From: Panulirus ornatus
Lineage: Eukaryota; Arthropoda; Malacostraca; Decapoda; Palinuridae
DNA length: 64,000 nt
Direction of reading: 5' to 3'
Assembly (NCBI RefSeq): GCF_036320965.1
Contig: NC_092257.1
Coordinates: 21,373,913 to 21,437,912 of the forward strand
Shown here: one piece after another, positions 1-16,366 of the stretch
How the letters are laid out: each line of letters starts with the position of its first letter
Numbering within the stretch: position 1 is the stretch's first letter
Made by a program: the position numbers and the translations under genes
Notes under the pieces: model-generated
The model's input: only the letters and a program-made list of their open reading frames with translations
What the model was told of the DNA's origin: nothing
The model's database searches: none

Positions 1-78
1 TGAGATAAAGGACGCCCCTAGCGTGGGGGGAGATCTAGGGGTCGCTGTCTCCGGTCACTTCAAACCCTCCCACCACTG

Positions 79-617
79 CAATGAAGCTACCAAAGAAAGC
101 AAACCAGAAACTTGACGTACGAAAGCAAGGATGTGTGATATTGCCAATATACCTATGTCTAATTAGACCCCACCCTCGGATATGCAGTGCAGTTTTGGGC
201 CCCTCCCACTTCAGTAAGAACATTCTTAAATTGGAAACAATGCAGCGAAGAGGATCTGAATTGATTCCCTCCTAGATGAACAGACTATATAAGGAAGGGA
301 CTGCGAGAATTAAACTTGTTCTCCCTAAAGCAAGAGGCGCCTCCGGGGGCAAATTAATAGAATCTTTCAAAATACTTAAGAGATCCAGTTACGTCGATAT
401 TGAACATTTCTTGACAGTGGCGCCAGCATTACCAACGAGAGGAAATGGATTAAAACTTAAAGGTCACCGAGTAAATCTGGATTGTAAGAAATATCTTTTT
501 TCTTTTTTCACCAACGACGATGCATGGAATAAGCTTCTAGAAAATGTCTTGCAGAGCAATACCCTCATTTTCTTCAAGATTTGGCTTGATCACGACTTGT
601 CACTCTCCGGTATTGAA
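79..617 (+). pseudogene. CR1/L2-like non-LTR retrotransposon RT C-terminal fragment
   Basis: One reading frame, broken only by a TAG at 273-275, encodes the thumb and C-terminal tail typical of CR1/L2-type reverse transcriptases. The visible order is a KKANQKL-like stretch, ILPIYLCLIRPH (family pattern ILPLYxSLVRPHLEY), then LETMQRRGSELIPS (pattern LExVQRRATKLIP). After the stop come GGKLIESFKILK (pattern RGDLIETFKIL), TRGNGLKLKG (pattern TRGHSLKL) and a degenerate DAWNKL block (pattern NxWNSLP). The match to this tail is by eye from known family patterns. The upstream palm domain and the endonuclease are absent, so this is a dead 5'-truncated copy. No tail repeat or target-site duplication is evident. 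The first ~80 bp of the window may also belong to it. Confidence 0.7.
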
Positions 618-620
618 TAA

Positions 621-919
621 TTCATGTAATCAGTCAACATATTGTCTTTCTAGCAGAAAGTGAACGGATGGATGTCACTGGTGATGGGATGCATGACATG
701 TTCATATTTGTTCTAACTTATGACTTTCCTATAGAAATTTCCTTCAGACTTATTACTCCTGCAAGGTATTTTTTTTCTACCTGTTTTCCTACCGGCGTGT
801 TGCCGGAGGGAGGGAGTGGAGGGTGGGGGGAGAACGCTTTGCTTTGCTATCCACTTCTACTGCTTACAAGGCCAAACACCTCGCTTAGACCTCAAGTCTG
901 TGTGGTATATGTATCTGTG

Positions 920-922
<3 letters not shown>
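621..922. other. Unrecognised sequence downstream of RT fragment
   Basis: I see no gene or repeat family here. The stretch is T-rich, then G-rich (around 800-835), and leads into a CT microsatellite. It may contain the 3' UTR of the preceding RT fragment. Confidence 0.4.

Positions 923-989
<67 letters not shown>
923..989. repeat. (CT)n microsatellite
   Basis: Uninterrupted CT dinucleotides, about 33 units. Confidence 0.98.
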
Positions 990-991
<2 letters not shown>

Positions 992-1030
992 ATCTGTGTC
1001 GTTCATATCACTTATCACCTTATCATTCTT

Positions 1031-1058
1031 GGGGGGGGGGGGGGGAGGGGGGGGGGGG
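1031..1058. repeat. Poly-G tract
   Basis: G-run of 28 bases with a single A. It could form a G-quadruplex and is prone to sequencing and assembly length error. Confidence 0.95.
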
Positions 1059-1247
1059 CGACGACCCTAACCCCCTCTCCTCCCTCCTCCGCAGTTTATA
1101 CGACCATTACTGGGCCGAGAGAAAAACAAAAGATGGCTTGGGCCTGGTAATAGGTGCGGAGGCCGTAATGATTGCGTGTGACACATTTTATGAAGATATC
1201 TACAAGGGCATGCCAGAGTCTTACAGCCAGCCCACTCATCCAGTCAT

Positions 1248-1248
<1 letters not shown>

Positions 1249-1283
<35 letters not shown>
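1249..1283. repeat. (CA)n microsatellite
   Basis: About 17 CA units without interruption. Confidence 0.97.
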
Positions 1284-1286
<3 letters not shown>

Positions 1287-1637
1287 AGAATGTTCAAGAG
1301 ATGAGGGAGGGGCCCACGAGCGTTACTCCCCCCTCCCCCCCCCGTACAAAAAAACAAACAAGCAAGTAGGTGATAATTCCGTTTAGGCTACTAGACACAC
1401 AAATACAAGCACAAAATACTAAAGGAATTCAGAGAGCAACGGGCCAGTGGGTCCTTTCGAAGGTATTTGTGATAGTAGAAGACATCAGAAGCTCACAGAT
1501 CAATGTGGTAAATGAATGTTAGAAGACAAACACATAATTCAAAGCGAATAACATGTAAACAATCATTATTGACTATAGAGGCACAAATGTTGAAAGTCCT
1601 GGACTTGAAGCAATGGTTTCTAATCAAGTCTATTCTG
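1284..1637. other. Unrecognised non-coding sequence
   Basis: No ORF of interest, RNA gene or repeat unit seen. It borders the 31-bp array that follows. Confidence 0.4.
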
Positions 1638-2068
1638 AAACGTATCTATTGTACTGCTCTTACCCATTAAACGTATCTATTGTACAGCTCTCAACCATTA
1701 GACGTATCTATTGTACTGCTCTTAACCATTAGACGTATCTATTGTACTGCTCTCAACCATTAGACGTATCTATTGTACTGCTCTTAACCATTAAACGTAT
1801 CTATTGTACAGCTCTCAACCATTAAACGTATCTATTGTACAGCTCTCAACCATTAGACGTATCTATTGTACTGCTTTCAAGCAGTATACGTAACTATGGT
1901 ACCGCTCTCAACCATTAACTATCTATTGTATTGCTCTCAACCATTAAACTATCTATTGTGCTGCTCTCAACCATTAAACGTATCTATTGCACTGCTTTCA
2001 ATCAGTATACATAACTATGGTACTGCTCTCAACCAGTATACGTAACTATTGTACTGTTCTCAACCACT
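1638..2068. repeat. 31-bp minisatellite, ~14 copies
   Basis: The unit contains cgtatctattgtactgctct followed by a caaccatta-type end. Successive cgtatct starts lie 31 bp apart (for example 1641 and 1672). Copies after about 1870 are more diverged and some are shorter. The right edge decays into single-copy sequence. Confidence 0.93.
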
Positions 2069-2190
2069 CTAATTGGCAAATCGTTCTATAGGTTAACTAT
2101 TATCCTGTTCGGGAAATGGTACTTCACCTCATTCGAGGTCAAACGTTTGCCCACGAGTTGGTATCCGATACTACGAGTAACGTCAGACGA

Positions 2191-2875
2191 ATCAAGTCTT
2201 GGATCAAGTCTTAGATCAAGTCTTGAATAAAGTCTTAGATCAAGTCTTAGGTCAAGTCTTAGATCAAGTCTTGAATAAAGTCTTAGATCAAGTCTTAGGT
2301 CAAGTCTTAGGTCAAGTCTTAGATCAAGTCTTGAATAAAGTCTCAGATCAAGTCTTGGGTCAAGTCTTGGGTCAAGTCTTAGGTCAAGTCTTGAATAAAG
2401 TCTTAGATCAAGTCTTAGGTCAAGTCTTAGATCAAGTCTTGAATAAAGTCTTGGATCAAGTCTTAGGTCAAGTCTTAGATCAAGTCTTGAATAAAGTCTT
2501 AGATCAAGTCTTAGATCAAGTCTTGAATCAAGTCTTAGATCAAGTCTTGAATCAAGTCTTAGATCAAGTCTTGGATCAAGTCTTAGATTAAGTCTTAGAT
2601 CAAGTCTTAGATCAAGTCTTGAATCAAGTCTTAGATCAAGTCTTGAATCAAGTCTTAGATCAAGTCTTGGATCAAGTCTTAGATTAAGTCTTAGATCAAG
2701 TCTTACATCAAGTCTTGAATAAAGTCTTAGGTCAAGTCTTGAATAAAGTCTTAGATCAAGTCTTAGGTCAAGTCTTAGATCAAGTCTTGAATCAAATCTT
2801 AGATCAAGTCTTAGATCAAGTCTTCGATCCAGTCTTAGATCAAGTCTTAGATCGACTCTTAGATCAAGTCTTAGG
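2191..2875. repeat. 12-bp minisatellite, ~57 copies, open in one frame
   Basis: The unit is atcaagtcttag with variants beginning ggt, aat or gga. Because 12 is divisible by three, the plus strand reads as a four-residue cycle DQVL/NKVL/GQVL over 2199-2591 and again over 2715-2909, interrupted by TAA-type variants. The variants recur in blocks, which indicates expansion of multi-unit segments. There is no splice or start context to suggest that the frame is translated. Confidence 0.95.
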
Positions 2876-3238
2876 TAACTCGATAGATCAAGATTACCAA
2901 AGCCTTTGATATACTTGTATTGGATCCCCTCTTAACTGAACGAAATAGATTCAAAGTCGTCTAATCTCATCTCGTCTAGATTTTGTTCTTCAGTCCGGCA
3001 ACCATCTTGGACACAATGCCTCAGCTGTGAGCCAGATGGTTGAGGCAAATTTACCCCCCCCCCCCCCCTCAAACATGCGCAATGACCTCGGAAGAAGGGT
3101 GAGATCCGAACACATATTATATAAACCACATAGTGGTGAAGACAAATTACAAGATGATAAAGACAGCAGACACTACACTTTAAATGATAATGAAAAGCTA
3201 TTCATTCATTTTCATTAATAAAAAAAAACTTAATCGTG
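2876..3238. other. Unrecognised spacer with poly-C
   Basis: Single-copy-looking sequence with a run of C at about 3053-3068 and an A-run at about 3219-3230 just before the LINE-R 3' end. No gene seen. Confidence 0.4.
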
Positions 3239-4204
3239 TTAGTCTCCCGTGTTAGCGAGGTAGCGCAAGGAAACAGACGAAAGAATGGCTCAACCCACCC
3301 ACATACACATGTATATACATAAACGCCCACATACGCACATATATATACCTATACTTTTCAACGTATACATACACATACATACACAGACATATACATATAT
3401 ACACATGCACATATTCATACTTGCTGCCTTCATCCATTTTCGTCGCCACCCCACCACACATGAAATAGCAACCCCCATCCCGCGAGATAGCACTAGAAAA
3501 AGTAAAAAAAGGCCACATTCGTTCACACTCAGTCTCTAACTGTCAAGTGTAATGCACCGAAACCACAGCTCCCTTTCCACATCCAGGCTCAACAAAACTT
3601 TTCGTGGTTTACCCCAGACGCTTCACATGCCCTGGTTCAATCCATTGAAAGCACTCGACCCCAGTATACTACATCGTTCCAATTCATTCTGTTCCTTGCA
3701 CGCCTTTCACCCTCCTGTATGTTCAGGCCCCGATCGCTCAAAATCTTTTTCACTCCATCCTTCCACCTCCAATTTGGTCTCCCGCTTCTCCTCGTTTCCT
3801 CTACCTCTGACACATATATCCTCTTTGTCAATCTTTCCTCACTCATTTTCTCCATGTGACCAAAACCATTTCAACAAACCCTCTTCTGCTCTTTTAACCA
3901 TACTCTTTTTATTACCACACATCTCTCTTACCCTTTCATTACTTACTCAATCAAACCACCTCACACCACATAATGTCCTCAAATATTTCATTTCCAACAC
4001 ATCCACCCTTTTTCGCACAATCCTATCTATAGCCCATGCCTCACAACGATATAACATCGTTGGAACCACTATTCATTAAAACATACCCATATTTGCTCTC
4101 CAAGATAACGTCCTCGCCTTCCATACATTCTTCATCGCTCCCAGAACCTTCGCCCCCTCCCCCAACCTGTGACTCACTTTTTCCATGGTTCCATCCGCTG
4201 CTAA
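3239..4204 (-). mobile_element. LINE-R copy 1: RTE-like LINE, 5'-truncated, long 3' UTR
   Basis: Reads right to left. The protein end is at about 3637-4200 with several frameshifts. Recognisable blocks are GTMEAE near the right end and, at 3637-3855, [16 protein letters not shown] and [15 protein letters not shown] followed by [11 protein letters not shown]. The 3' UTR (3239-3636) contains the CA/TA-rich zone and the terminal block gctacctcgctaacacggg (minus strand). The 5' truncation point touches a short (AT)n at 4205. The reverse transcriptase core is missing, so the copy is dead. Clade placement as RTE-like rests on the C-terminal YGCEAW / WFGHMERM pattern and on the polymerase motifs seen in other copies. 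Confidence 0.85.
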
Positions 4205-4222
4205 ATCCATATATATATATAT
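4205..4222. repeat. Short (AT)n at LINE-R 5' junction
   Basis: About 9 AT units exactly at the truncated 5' end of LINE-R copy 1. Confidence 0.85.
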
Positions 4223-4580
4223 GGAAGATCGTGAAGGAAGGTGTACAGACCATCTCTTAAAAGTAGGAGGTTTCCTTCAATGCATATGGGCGAGATGATT
4301 TTAAGGAAGACAACATAATGTTGAACTTGAGCTGTTTTGCATGCATCAAAATACTTTGGTCTCCTCACATAAACAGACATACAGACAGATCCTCGAGGGA
4401 AAGATGCTCAGCTGAACACATCGAGGAGGGTGTCGTGATTCTCCGAAGAGAGTCAGGAGGAGAGGATGGAGGTCCCTGACCTTCCCATACCAAAAGAAAG
4501 ATGGGTGAGGGAAGGTATGGAAAAACTCCCACCCTGGAATTCCTCCGAGTCATGGCTTGCCTTCATCACTTGGAGCACAA
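4223..4580. other. Unrecognised non-coding sequence
   Basis: Nothing recognised. The right end grades into the 63-bp array. Confidence 0.35.
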
Positions 4581-4975
4581 GGGCACGACCCTTGAGTACG
4601 ATGGGCAAAACCTTGGGTACAACGGTACCACCCTTGAGTACGATGACCTGACCCTTGAGTACGATGGGCAAAACCTTGGGTACAACGGCACCACCCTTGA
4701 GTACGATGACCTGACCCTTGGGTACGATGAGCAAAACCTTGGGTACAACGGTACCACCCTTGAGTACGATGACCTGACCCTTGAGTACGATGAGCAAAAC
4801 CTTGGGTACAACGGTACCACCCTTGAGTACGATGACCTGACCCTTGAGTACGATGGGCAAAACATAGAGCACAACGGTACCACCCTTGAGTACAATGACC
4901 TGACCCTTGAGTACGATGGGCAAAACACAGAGCACAACGGTACCACCCTTGAGTACAATGACCTGGCCTTTAGAC
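4581..4975. repeat. 63-bp compound minisatellite (3 x 21 bp)
   Basis: About six copies of a 63-bp unit made of three related 21-bp modules of the type cccttgagtacgatgacctga. All frames stay open because the period is a multiple of three, which gives spurious ORFs on both strands (plus 4501-4986, minus 4453-4935 and 4566-4982). The module resembles the arrays at 14.7, 22.2 and 35 kb. Confidence 0.92.
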
Positions 4976-5313
4976 TGGCCATTTAAGGGTTAGGTCAAAG
5001 ACCAGGCCATCAGACCCCTAGAGGTCGTACTTCAACGGTAGCACCTTCGCACTCCAAGGAGAACCAGCTCTCCAAAATCTTGGGGGTACTGAAGATATGC
5101 TACCACATCATAAGACAGTACTAAGAACTCGGGAAAATTAGTGTCAGGAATAACGCAGAGGCATACATAAGCAATGGAGAGATGTGAAATATAACTAGAA
5201 CTTGGGAGATTCGAAAATATATATAAGAAAAATGATGATATATTAAGACACATGGGGCTCATGGCTGTGTAAACCCCCTTCCCTAAATATGCACACAAGT
5301 TACATTAACGTAA

Positions 5314-5314
<1 letters not shown>
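4976..5314. other. Unrecognised non-coding sequence
   Basis: No coding or repeat structure recognised between the 63-bp array and a CA microsatellite. Confidence 0.35.

Positions 5315-5361
<47 letters not shown>
5315..5361. repeat. (CA)n microsatellite
   Basis: About 23 CA units. Confidence 0.97.
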
Positions 5362-5363
<2 letters not shown>

Positions 5364-5945
5364 AATGATACATTAACCTCCATACACACAATTTACCAGC
5401 AAAAAAAGAACTCCATTTTGCCCGACGCAACATCAAACAATGATATCAAACCCTCCCATAAGATGATTAAGGGACAATTAGCATAATAGGCGACACATTA
5501 CTATCGCGCTAAACAAGCGCTCTCACCCATCCAACCTAGGCTCCTCCCACCATCGGCCTGAAATGATTATCACTGGCTCAAATTTCCCCCTCCCCGCCGG
5601 CTTTCTATTGGCCGTCGCACCATGTCAACAAAAGCGGGGCGTCCAATCCCGTGCGGCGGAGGTCGCTTTCCACGCCGCTCCTGGCCACAAGGAATTTCCT
5701 CAATAACATTTAGGGACGGGGTACAACAGGAAATGTTGTGGGAGGGGGGGAAGGTCTGGAGCTGGTGTCAGGAGTGGGCTTGGGGGTGGGGAAGTGGAGG
5801 AGGATGGGGGAGTGGAGGCAGCACTGGGAGGGGGGGGGAAACACAGGAATAATGCCGTGGTGGTGGTGGAGTGGAAGGGGGGGGGGGTTTATAATGGAGT
5901 TATGGGGGATGTGGGGGTGTAGCATCGAAGCGAAAGGGGGGTAAG
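5362..5945. other. CpG/CCAAT-bearing patch then G-rich tract
   Basis: Around 5595-5695 the sequence is locally CpG-rich and holds an inverted CCAAT motif (ctattggcc, ~5606) and a direct one (gtccaatcc, ~5642). This could be promoter-like, but no exon or TATA box supports it. From about 5735 to 5945 the plus strand is strongly G-rich with runs of 7-9 G. No gene recognised. Confidence 0.3.
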
Positions 5946-6719
<774 letters not shown>

Positions 6720-6929
6720 GGTGCGCTGATTGGCCGGCTGTGAATTAGTCTGCCGACCGAGATGGGTTGATGAACAAAATTGAGCTGACCGATGAACTTA
6801 TTCAATTAAGTGATTCTTTTCTGTCCTAAAGGAATATTCCACAACTGATAGAGTCTCCAAATACAAGGGGATGGAATATTCAAATACAGCGAAAAGATGA
6901 AAGGACTTTCAAATTTGACTCTGAAGCAG

Positions 6930-6993
<64 letters not shown>
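6930..6993. repeat. (AT)n at LINE-R 3' end
   Basis: About 32 TA units directly abutting the 3' terminus of LINE-R copy 2. Confidence 0.97.
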
Positions 6994-10429
<3,436 letters not shown>

Positions 10430-10435
10430 AAAAAA

Positions 10436-10475
<40 letters not shown>

Positions 10476-10478
10476 TAT
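10430..10478. repeat. A-run plus (AT)n
   Basis: About 23 A then 13 AT units between the LINE-R 3' end and a SINE-B 3' end. Confidence 0.95.
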
Positions 10479-10712
10479 TCTTTTTTTCTTTTAAACTATT
10501 CGCCATTTCCCGCGTTAGCGAGGTAGCGTTAAGAACAAAGGACTGGGCCTTTTTTGGAATATCCTCACCTGGCCCCCTCTGTTCCTTCTTTTGGAAAATT
10601 AAAAAAAAAAAAACGAGAGGGGAGGATTTCCAGCCCCCCGCTCCCTCCTCTTTTAGTCGCCTTCTACGACACGCAGGGAATACGTGGGAAGTATTCTTAA
10701 TCCCCTATCCCC

Positions 10713-10716
<4 letters not shown>
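10479..10716 (-). mobile_element. SINE-B copy 1 (~240 bp short element)
   Basis: Minus-strand order: ccctggggataggg head; a hairpin-capable segment gaatac...gtattc (written here on the plus strand as tacgtgggaagtattc at 10681-10696); gtcgtagaaggcgactaaaa; a purine-rich block; internal A/T run; then the 3' block gctacctcgctaacgcggg and gaaatggcgaatag. The 3' block is clearly related to the LINE-R terminus. No coding capacity. Both ends run into (AT)n. It belongs to the subtype with ctattcttaat-like junction and an internal A12 run. Confidence 0.85.
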
Positions 10717-10762
<46 letters not shown>

Positions 10763-10788
10763 TATACTATACTATACTATACTATACT
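10717..10788. repeat. (AT)n then (ACTAT)n
   Basis: About 22 AT units followed by five ACTAT pentamers, bridging SINE-B and a LINE-R tail. Confidence 0.93.
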
Positions 10789-11172
10789 TCCCTGTCTCCC
10801 GCGTCAGCGAGGTAACGCAAGGAAATAGATGAAAGAATGGCCCAACCCATCCACATACACATGTATATACAAAAACGTCCACACACGCACATATGCATAC
10901 CTATATATCTCGACGTATACATACATATGCATACACAGGCATATTCATACTTTCTGCCTTCATCCATTTCCGTCGCTACCCAGCTACACATGAAATGGCA
11001 CCCCCCTCCCCTCGCCAGCGTGCAAGGTAGCGCTAAGAAAAGACAACAAAGGCCACATTCGTTCATACTCAGTCTCTAGCTGTCATGTATTATGCACCGA
11101 AACCACAGCTCCCTTTCCACATCCAGGCCCCACAAAACTTTCTATGGATTACTCCAGACGCTTCACATGCCC
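10789..11172 (-). mobile_element. LINE-R copy 4: 3' UTR and last ORF codons
   Basis: Minus-strand tail fragment: terminal block with tcagcgaggtaacgc at the left, CA/TA-rich middle, cgaaaccacagctccctttc and the start of the C-terminal codons (gcttcacatgccctgg). It is cut at 11172 where a SINE-B-like head begins; the sequence ccctgg is common to both ends. Confidence 0.85.
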
Positions 11173-11293
11173 TGGATAGGGTAGAAAGAACACTTCCCAC
11201 GCATTCCCCGCTTGTCGTAGGAGGCGACAAAAGGGGACGGGAGCGGGGGGCTTGAAACCCTCCCCTCCTTGTATTCTAACTTTCTAAAAGGGG

Positions 11294-11295
<2 letters not shown>
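11173..11295 (+). mobile_element. SINE-B copy 2, divergent, 3'-truncated
   Basis: Matches the 5' half of SINE-B (ataggg...gaa, cttgtcgtaggaggcgacaa, gggagcggggggctt, cctcccctcc) with several substitutions. It stops at an (AC)n tract before the LINE-related 3' block. Confidence 0.75.

Positions 11296-11342
<47 letters not shown>
11296..11342. repeat. (CA)n microsatellite between two SINE-B copies
   Basis: About 23 AC units that replace the 3' half of the left copy and the extreme 5' end of the right copy. Confidence 0.96.
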
Positions 11343-11345
<3 letters not shown>

Positions 11346-11559
11346 GGGATTAAGAATACTTCCCACGTATTCCCTGCGTGTCGTAGAAGGCGACTAAAAG
11401 GGGAGGGAGCGGGGGGCTGGAAATCCTCCCCTCTCGTTTTTTTTTTTTTAATTTTCCAAAAGAAGGAACAGAGGGGGCCAGGTGAGGATATTCCAAAAAT
11501 GGCCCAGTCCTCTGTTCCTAACGCTACCTCGCTAAGGCGGGAAATGGCGAATAGTTTAA

Positions 11560-11575
<16 letters not shown>
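11343..11575 (+). mobile_element. SINE-B copy 3
   Basis: Nearly full length, from ataggggattaagaatac through gtcgtagaaggcgactaaaa and the internal T12 run to gctacctcgctaaggcggg and gaaatggcgaatag, then an A-run and (AT)n. Same subtype as copy 1. Confidence 0.87.
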
Positions 11576-11637
<62 letters not shown>

Positions 11638-11640
11638 TAT
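11576..11640. repeat. (AT)n at SINE-B 3' end
   Basis: About 30 AT units after an A-run. Confidence 0.96.
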
Positions 11641-11874
11641 TCATATTGATGGGATATATGGAGATGGGATACCTTGGAAAAAATTGTGCTGAAATATGAT
11701 GTTACGATGGGGAGGAGGTGGGTGGGAAGGAAACACCAGATACATCGCCACAAAGAGGCTGGTGGTGTGTGAAGGAGGTGGGGTGAAGGATGGGCTGGGA
11801 AGGGAGGCTGAGGGTAGCCGATCACAGCTCAGGAAGTGGTCGCGAGCACCTGGGAGTGAGGTGGTATGGCATGC

Positions 11875-11877
<3 letters not shown>

Positions 11878-11968
<91 letters not shown>

Positions 11969-11976
11969 GGCTGTGG

Positions 11977-12016
<40 letters not shown>
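11878..12016. repeat. (GA)n and (CA)n compound microsatellite
   Basis: GA at 11878-11966, an 11-bp spacer, then CA at 11978-12016. Confidence 0.97.

Positions 12017-13046
<1,030 letters not shown>

Positions 13047-13109
<63 letters not shown>
13047..13109. repeat. (AT)n at SINE-B 3' end
   Basis: About 31 AT units directly at the SINE-B 3' terminus. Confidence 0.96.
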
Positions 13110-13112
<3 letters not shown>

Positions 13113-13232
13113 TCTTTCATACTATTCGCCATTTCTCGCATTAGCGAGGTAGCGTTAAGAACAGAGGACTGGGCCCTTGAAGGAATATCCTCACTTGGAC
13201 CCCTTCTCTGTTCCTTCTTGAAAAAAGAAAAA
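13110..13232 (-). mobile_element. SINE-B copy 4, 3' half only
   Basis: The minus strand carries the internal gaggatattcc / gggcccagtcctctgttctt region and the terminal block gctacctcgctaatgcgag. It is 5'-truncated at about 13232 in an A-rich stretch. Confidence 0.8.
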
Positions 13233-14507
13233 ATGTCTCCCGCCGACACCGACGGCCGAAGAACCCCATTTCCTTTTCTTGATAGAGCGTCTTACGTTGT
13301 GGTCGACGGTCACCTCGCTTTCCCACAGTCTATATTCCCTTATACACACTACTACGGAGGGTGGCTAGTGTTGCCCCATGTCCTCTTGGCTTTTCCTCTC
13401 AATGACGCGCGGCCGAAAGTTTCCACCCTCCTCCATGACAAGGATATTCAGGTTCTTCCTCCTTCTCCTTCTCTTCCTCCTCCTCCTCCTCCTCCGCCTC
13501 TGCTGGGTGCGCCTCCAGTGCCGTGTATAATTGCGACAGCATGATTTCTGAACCAGTGCCTCCGTGTTTTGAAACCCTGGTTCCTGCTGGAGGATGGGCG
13601 ATGCTCGGGAGGAGATGGTGTCCTGGGCGGCGGCGGAGGTGGAAAGTGTGGTGTAGACACACCGCCAGAGAACAGTGGACGAACACGACCCCACACCCGT
13701 CCAGCAGTAGAATATTTAGCGAGGGGGGGACAGCTCCATGCTTACCTATACCAGTTGCTGATGATGGGTCAGCTGCTCTTGCTGCCACTGACACAGGCAA
13801 ACGTCCCCCCCTACACGTTGGTAATGAACAAATGTTAACAAACGTTTCGAGGCATTTAGATACGGAGGTTAGTCTACAAAGACTTTCACGGTTTAGCGTA
13901 GGAAATGGCTTTCTAGGGACAAGATCAACACTGTGTCAAAAAAGTACTGCTGTACAGGGCATCATTATACCTATAATTGTTGGATAGCAAACAGGAGGCG
14001 TTAACAGGAGTCAGCCAGACGCTACACAGTAACTCCGACGGAAGATCCTTTGTGATAAAGTACCCACAGAGGCATACCGCGTAGCCCCTCAAAATCGCTT
14101 CAAGACCGTTTGATTCTATAGGCGACACAGCGTCGTGTCTTGCATGTGGTGATGTGTTGTCCCCAAGCCAAACGTTTGATATGGGACTCACAAACATTTG
14201 TCAGTAGACCAGTCTTATGTGTGGTCGAAAGTTCCCACGGGAGAGCCATCGAGGTCCCTCGATCTGTCGCTCTTAACTACCAGGACAGAGAGATATTCAC
14301 CTCCTCACGTCGCACGATCTACAGTAAGTAGATGGACAGGCAAGTGCATTGTCTTCCACTGACCTGAAATAACTTGACAGGATCCAGAACATCACAGCAA
14401 CACTTGTGAGGCATTGTAAAGGTTACCTACCTCCCCCAAGTCGGGCTGCTGGTAGAGAAGCCTTTGGGCTCAAGGGTTGGCCAGCGAGTGTCTGTCATTT
14501 ATCATCT
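13233..14507. other. Unrecognised sequence with CT-rich patch
   Basis: 1.27 kb without recognised genes. A pyrimidine-rich CTT/CCT stretch lies at about 13455-13500. ORFs of 100-154 codons on both strands (for example plus 13523-13987) show no family features and have low-complexity segments. Confidence 0.35.
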
Positions 14508-14558
14508 CTGGTGGTGGTGGTGGTGGTGGTGGTGGTGGTGGGGGGGGGGGGGGGGGGG
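14508..14558. repeat. (TGG)n plus poly-G
   Basis: About 11 TGG units followed by a run of about 19 G. Confidence 0.95.
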
Positions 14559-14651
14559 CTACAGCAGCTGGTAGTTCTCTGGAACTCTGAGTGATGACTT
14601 GATGGTCGTGGCCCTGTAAGTGACCTCTTCCCAACCTTCCCTGACCATGAC

Positions 14652-15215
14652 TTTGTGATCCTCGAGCATTGAGTTACGATCTTCGAGTACGATGTCCTGG
14701 ACTTTATGATCCTCGAGCATTGAGTTGCGACCTTCGAGTACGATGTCCTGGACTTTATGATCCTCGAGCATTGAGTTACGACCTTCGAGTACGATGTCCT
14801 GGACTTTATGATCCTCGAGCATTGAGTTACGATCTTCGAGTACGATGTCCTGGATTTTATGATCCTCGAGCATTGAGTTGCGACCTTCGAGTACGATGTC
14901 CTGGACTTTATGATCCTCGAGCATTGAGTTACGACCTTCGAGTACGATGTCCTGGATTTTATGATCCTCGAGCATTGAGTTACGATCTTCGAGTACGATG
15001 TCCTGGACTTTATGATCCTCGAGCATTGAGTTACCACCTTCGAGTACGATGTCCTGGACTTTATGATCCTCGAGCATTGAGTTACCACCTTCGAGTACGA
15101 TGTCCTGGACTTTTATGATCCTCGAGCATTGAGTTACGATCTTCGAGTACGATGTCCTGGACTTTATGATCCTCGAGCATTGAGTTACCACCTTCGAGTA
15201 CGATGTCCTGGACTT
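14652..15215. repeat. 51-bp minisatellite, ~11 copies
   Basis: The unit contains ctcgagcattgagttacga, cttcgagtacgatgtcctgg and actttatgat. It holds two diverged 21-bp modules of the gagtacgatg type seen in other arrays. The period is a multiple of three, so long ORFs appear on both strands (minus 14495-15191, plus 14669-15118) without biological support. Confidence 0.94.
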
Positions 15216-15775
15216 TAACCCGAGCCTCTCGGGTTGACTTGAAGGTTACGCCATCATTCCCTAAGGACCGTATCGCCGCGCTCAAGGCGCCAGCCAATAA
15301 GGAGATCATGGGTCAGCTATTGAAAACAATGCGTCAAATGTGATTCGCGTCAAGACAGTTTGATATACTCGGGTCCTTCTGTACGTGTCTGTGTGGCCGA
15401 TGTCGGTTTCAGAGAGCAATGAGAGGTATTTGCAGCAGTGCTGACAATGTCTGTGTCATGCCGGGTCGTCCATCCAAAAACCCAAATCATAACTTCCAGT
15501 TGAAATGCTTCTACACCAGCAACTCAAATGACTCGAAAATGCCCATCCATTTCTGCGTGTTTGACGTGCTGTCTCTTTTTTTTTTTTCCGGGTTTTCGGA
15601 CAGGGGAGGAAAAAAAATGTTTTGAGCGAACAACCCAGCAATGTGTACCGGAGAAACTTCTCGACGTAAGTACTTAGTCTCCGTGCTGTGTGTCGTGGTT
15701 GGGCCAGACGATCATCAATCAAGCGCCAGTGATGCGGGCGAAGATGTATCCACGTCATTCTGTGTGTACTGGCGA

Positions 15776-15779
<4 letters not shown>
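15216..15779. other. Unrecognised sequence
   Basis: No gene recognised. A T-run lies at about 15576-15587, and a strong donor-like GAC|GTAAGTA at ~15665 has no convincing exon upstream. Confidence 0.35.

Positions 15780-15863
<84 letters not shown>
15780..15863. repeat. (GA)n microsatellite
   Basis: About 41 GA units. Confidence 0.98.
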
Positions 15864-15865
<2 letters not shown>

Positions 15866-16315
15866 GGCTCAGTGTTGAGGATAACTGGATGGCGGACGAA
15901 CGAAGGTGGGGGCGGCGCAAGCAAGCAGGTCGCCAAAGCGGCAGCAGTTGTGCTCGCTCGCCCGGGCCTCACTCCCGCCTGTCCCCTGCACAGATGATAC
16001 CATCAAGGTCGACGCGAGCATTAACATCGACTCGGATGACGAGTTTATCTTCTCTGGGATTTGATTAGATCACATCGTTCAGCCTGGCATAAAACCGATC
16101 ATTAATGTGGTCGGGAATTGGTCATTGTGGGCACGTAGGCAGTGGTCAGCACACCGTAACGTCCATCTCTTAAAGGCAATCGAATCTTCATCATCCTGTC
16201 ATTTATGCCGATGGGTCGGCTTTCCAGGTGAGATGTAATGGTCTCTCTGATGGCACACAACCAGCCCCTTGCGCGTCTTTACAGCCACCCTTCCAGGTGT
16301 GCGCCCCACCGCTTC

Positions 16316-16318
<3 letters not shown>
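15864..16318. other. Unrecognised sequence
   Basis: Single-copy in appearance, with no gene or repeat recognised. Confidence 0.35.
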
Positions 16319-16353
<35 letters not shown>

Positions 16354-16366
16354 ACACACACACACC
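16319..16366. repeat. (CA)n microsatellite
   Basis: About 23 CA units with one TC interruption. Confidence 0.97.

Noticed and set aside
13523..13987. 154-codon plus-strand ORF as a host gene
   Set aside because: No domain, biased composition and competing ORFs on the other strand; nothing supports an exon.
14495..15191. 197- and 210-codon minus-strand ORFs
   Set aside because: They are frames of the 51-bp tandem array at 14652-15215 plus read-through of the adjacent TGG/poly-G tract.
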